A stretch of DNA of 64,000 nucleotides, from assembly GCF_001647285.1 (NCBI RefSeq), contig NZ_LRML01000003.1, positions 434,001 to 498,000 of the forward strand, in the 5' to 3' direction. The position numbers and the translations under genes were made by a program. The notes beneath the pieces are model-generated. The model saw only the letters and a list, made by a program, of their open reading frames with translations, ran no database searches and was not told where the DNA came from. The stretch is from Rufibacter roseus (GTDB lineage Bacteria > Bacteroidota > Bacteroidia > Cytophagales > Hymenobacteraceae). Position 1 is the stretch's first letter. Every line of letters starts with the position of its first letter. Of this stretch, positions 61,422 through 64,000 are shown piece by piece.

Positions 61422-62822
61422 CTATTTACGGTACTGGTCTATCAAGCGGGCCAATGCTCGCTGTGACTCCAGCTCAGGAAAGAATTCAAATAGAAGCTTA
61501 TGCTTATCGAAATTCAAAATTAAAGCATTTTCTAAATAATTGTATGCCTGCTTGTATTTTCCTGCCGCCAGACTATACGCACAAAGCCTATAATGTAATT
61601 CAGACTCATCGGGTTGCAGCTCTACTGCATTCATCAGCAAGTCTATAGCTCCCTCATAGTTACCCTGCTCATATAAGATAATTGACCAGTTCAACCATAT
61701 ATCTTTATTCTCTGGCGCTATAATACTAGCCTGCTCGTATGCTTCTACACTAGAAATAATATTACCCAATTGATACTCCGCCGCGGCTAAAGCCAACCAA
61801 TAATCCGAGTTGTCTGAAAAAAAGGAGATCGCTTTTCGGTAATAATGCACAGCCTCCAGCCACTTGCCCTGCAGGTCTAGAATAATACCTATTCCAAACC
61901 ATGCCTCGTCCATTTCGGGAGCTAGGTCTATGGCTTTTTGGTAATACCTATGCGCCAAGTCCCACTGAGACAATTTTTCATAGCACTCCCCAATGTTGCA
62001 GAGAATATCAGCATTAGGTTCATCTAAGGCAGCAGCAGCCTGAAAAGCTTCAATTGCCTTAGAGAACTCTCCCAAGTACACAAAGTTATTGGCTAAGTTT
62101 ACATGAGCGGCGGCAAAATCTGGTTTAATCAAAGTTGCGTATTCGTACGCCCCAACAGCTTGCTCGTAGTTGCCTAAGCGGCTTTGAGATAGACCTAAAG
62201 TGAACCACGCCATTGACGAATACGGGTCTGCGTCCACGAATTCCTGAAAGAAGGATACTACTCCTTCGCCATCACCGGTTATTTCTAAACAATATAACAG
62301 CTCCTGCAAAGCAAGTTCATTCTGAATGTTCAGCCGAAGACTTTTTTTATAGTACTTCATGGCGGCTTTGAACTTGCCCCAACTTTGGTAAGACAATCCT
62401 ATGTTGAAATAGATATCATCTTTTACTTCTGACTGTTCTAATGCCAGCTTGAAACAATTAATGGCTAAGGCGAAATCTCCTTTTTGGTTAAAGATGATTC
62501 CTTTGGTCAGGTTTACATCTTCATTGTCAGGTTCTAACTGAGCAACTTCCTCCACCAGAACCAGTGCTTCATCAAACGCCCCTAGCATGGCCAGCACTTG
62601 TGCCTTATCTATCAATAGTTGCGTAGAAAAAGGGTACTGCGCTATACCAGCATTACAGGCCACTAAAGCTTGACTGTAATTAAAGCTATTGGCATAATAG
62701 TCTATGATCGTCTCAAAGTCTGAGAGATCAAAAAAGAAGGTTGTATTTGTTTCCAGCATCTGTTCAAACCTGTTCACCAGGTCCATGTCTTCGCCGGAAA
62801 GCTCATCAAAATTATCGTCCAT
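61422..62822 (-). CDS. Tetratricopeptide-repeat protein
   Basis: This 466-residue soluble protein consists of about twelve TPR units; examples are AWFTLGLSQSRLGNYEQAVG, AAHVNLANNFVYLGEFSKAI, DILCNIGECYEKLSQWDLAH and AWFGIGIILDLQGKWLEAVH. An acidic N-terminus (DDNFDELSGEDMDL) precedes them. TPRs hold protein partners; the partner is unknown. It lies 9 bp upstream of the ComA-like gene on the same strand, so the two are probably co-transcribed. Confidence 0.93.
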   Translation of the reverse strand: MDDNFDELSGEDMDLVNRFEQMLETNTTFFFDLSDFETIIDYYANSFNYSQALVACNAGIAQYPFSTQLLIDKAQVLAMLGAFDEALVLVEEVAQLEPDNEDVNLTKGIIFNQKGDFALAINCFKLALEQSEVKDDIYFNIGLSYQSWGKFKAAMKYYKKSLRLNIQNELALQELLYCLEITGDGEGVVSFFQEFVDADPYSSMAWFTLGLSQSRLGNYEQAVGAYEYATLIKPDFAAAHVNLANNFVYLGEFSKAIEAFQAAAALDEPNADILCNIGECYEKLSQWDLAHRYYQKAIDLAPEMDEAWFGIGIILDLQGKWLEAVHYYRKAISFFSDNSDYWLALAAAEYQLGNIISSVEAYEQASIIAPENKDIWLNWSIILYEQGNYEGAIDLLMNAVELQPDESELHYRLCAYSLAAGKYKQAYNYLENALILNFDKHKLLFEFFPELESQRALARLIDQYRK

Positions 62823-62899
62823 CTACAGTTAAATCTCTTCATGGCGCTTTTTACTGCGCCTCCATTCTTCTTACCACCAACTACAATAACTGATCTAGC

Positions 62900-63868
62900 T
62901 TACATCTGTGCAGAAAGGCTTTGACAAGACCATTCAATGGTTTCGTGCAACGGCCTGAACTCCATTCCAGTGGCTTCTCTCACTTTTAAGTTGGTATAAA
63001 AATGTCTTTCTTGGGCGATGCGTGCTGTTTCTTTTGTAATCAAAGGCCTTTTACCAGTTACTCTTCCTCTTACAGCTTCAGCTCGCCATAGAATTTCCGT
63101 CATCCAATTAGGTACTTTTAGTTTGGGAGACTTTTTCCCCCAAACATTCGCCACTTCTTCAAAAAAGTTTTGGTACGTTTCATGATGCCCATTTATTATA
63201 AAACGTTCACCAAAGTGGTTCCCCTTCATCAGCAATGCTATTCCTTCCACTACGTCTCGTACATCTACAAAATTAGAATAACCATGAACGTAAAAAAGTC
63301 TCTCATCAGCCACATATTTAAATAGCTGTGTACTGCTTCTGTTCCAGTCACCGGGGCCAAGCACAATAGAAGGATTCACAATCACTGCTTTTAATCCTTC
63401 CGCAACCCCTCTCCACACTTCCATTTCAGCAAAGTGCTTTGAAATAGCATAAGAAGATTTTTCTGCAACAGATTCCCACTTGGATGATTCATCAATCACC
63501 TCCTGCCCTTTCTTCCTACTGATGGCCGCAATTGAACTTATATGACACAGCTTCACCTCAGGATGCATTAAGCAAGCATTTACTATGTTCTCAGTACCCT
63601 CTACATTAATTTGTTGCAGCAGGTTTACATCCTGCGGTGCATAAGAGACAAAACCTGCGCAATGATATACTTCATCCACTTGGCTTACTATATCTCGTAG
63701 CAATACTGAATCTAAGATATCTCCTTCTACCCATTTCAAGAGAGGGTGCCTAACAGAAGAAGGTGTTTTTCTTAGCAATCCAACCACTTCAAACCCTTGC
63801 TGCAACAACCTCTGTAACAGAAAATGGCCTATAAGGCCACTACCACCGGTCAATAAAACTTTTTTCAA
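62900..63868 (-). CDS. NAD(P)-dependent epimerase/dehydratase-type protein
   Basis: This 322-residue short-chain-dehydrogenase-fold protein has an N-terminal nucleotide-binding GGSGLIGHFLLQRLLQ (residues 8-23) and the catalytic YAISKHFAE (YxxxK). The C-terminal half includes FVDVRDVVEGIALLMKG. It resembles the DFR/epimerase group acting on sterol-, flavonoid- or nucleotide-sugar-like substrates; specificity is unknown. It is 9 bp from the end of the upstream tyrosine phosphatase gene. Confidence 0.88.
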   Translation of the reverse strand: MKKVLLTGGSGLIGHFLLQRLLQQGFEVVGLLRKTPSSVRHPLLKWVEGDILDSVLLRDIVSQVDEVYHCAGFVSYAPQDVNLLQQINVEGTENIVNACLMHPEVKLCHISSIAAISRKKGQEVIDESSKWESVAEKSSYAISKHFAEMEVWRGVAEGLKAVIVNPSIVLGPGDWNRSSTQLFKYVADERLFYVHGYSNFVDVRDVVEGIALLMKGNHFGERFIINGHHETYQNFFEEVANVWGKKSPKLKVPNWMTEILWRAEAVRGRVTGKRPLITKETARIAQERHFYTNLKVREATGMEFRPLHETIEWSCQSLSAQM

Positions 63869-63877
63869 ACTAAAGAA

Positions 63878-64000
63878 TCAAAGCGTAGGATTAAGAAGAG
63901 GTAACTGTAAAGCCTGGTTTAGGAGAGGTTCAGCCAATGTACGCTCTAAAGCTCTGGTGTGTCTCATGGAATGTGTATCTGTACCTAAAAACTCTACTGC
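63878..64000 (-). CDS. C-terminal end of a PHP-type tyrosine-protein phosphatase (runs off the window)
   Basis: The minus strand encodes 40 residues before the stop at 63878-63880, including FLGTDTHSMRHTRALERTLA and PLLNPTL. This matches the C-terminus of CpsB/YwqE-type protein tyrosine phosphatases, which control exopolysaccharide kinases. The start and most of the protein are outside the window. Confidence 0.75.
   Translation of the reverse strand, partial: AVEFLGTDTHSMRHTRALERTLAEPLLNQALQLPLLNPTL

Overview
This window reads as a chromosomal segment of a Bacteroidota bacterium, most likely family Hymenobacteraceae (Rufibacter/Pontibacter-like). The reasons are protein character (type IX secretion C-terminal domain, DUF4919, BtuG-like surface lipoprotein, acidic lipoprotein export signals after the lipobox cysteine), promoters of the TAnnTTTG type, and the weak ribosome binding sites typical of the phylum. 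The genus is inferred by recognition only, without a database search. No phage, CRISPR array or transposase gene was seen.

Layout. 1-4069 (minus): tRNA-Tyr, tRNA-Gly, tRNA-Thr, tuf, tRNA-Trp, secE, nusG, rplK, rplA and the start of rplJ, a classic translation block. 4184-11715: M1 aminopeptidase, biotin carrier protein, pyrH, frr, a small STAS-like protein, then (minus) an ECF sigma/anti-sigma pair followed by gmk and nadD. 11937-16823: four glycosyltransferases and a lipid A-type acyltransferase (cell envelope). 17161-24839: ahcY, a THUMP-like methyltransferase, a small KGG-type protein, a 3-methyladenine glycosylase, two exported proteins and a GH89 alpha-N-acetylglucosaminidase whose N-terminal third is strikingly GC-rich. 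25372-28685: cobalamin riboswitch, TonB-dependent receptor and BtuG-like beta-propeller lipoprotein, i.e. a vitamin B12 uptake locus.

29094-38133: a hydrophilic protein between two inverted MITE-like repeats, a thioredoxin-like protein, then a metal-handling island: HMA-AraC fusion regulator, two cysteine-rich four-helix copper-storage proteins around a CzcD-type transporter, a czcO-like flavoprotein gene broken by one in-frame stop, copA and a CopZ-like chaperone. 38326-48147: calcium-type P-ATPase, YciI, DUF748, a B12-binding radical SAM protein, a T9SS cargo protein and a GNAT acetyltransferase. 48377-52268: periplasmic molybdenum aldehyde oxidase paoABC. 52470-58574: surface lipoprotein, uvrB, and an ECF sigma factor with an unusual membrane/beta-barrel partner. 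58825-64000 (minus): tyrosine phosphatase (C-terminal end only), NAD-dependent epimerase, TPR protein, phosphosulfolactate synthase-like protein, DUF368 protein and aroE.

The most unusual feature is not a gene. Intergenic spaces are seeded with about 25 copies of a palindrome (called P1 here; arms GTTTTAGGGCTGTTTT and its complement around a 2-5 nt loop). Many copies sit where a terminator is expected, and one clear copy lies in frame inside a protein gene. A second inverted repeat (P2, about 75 bp) occurs three times. A 7-bp tandem repeat (TAATTCC) sits directly in front of two unrelated start codons.
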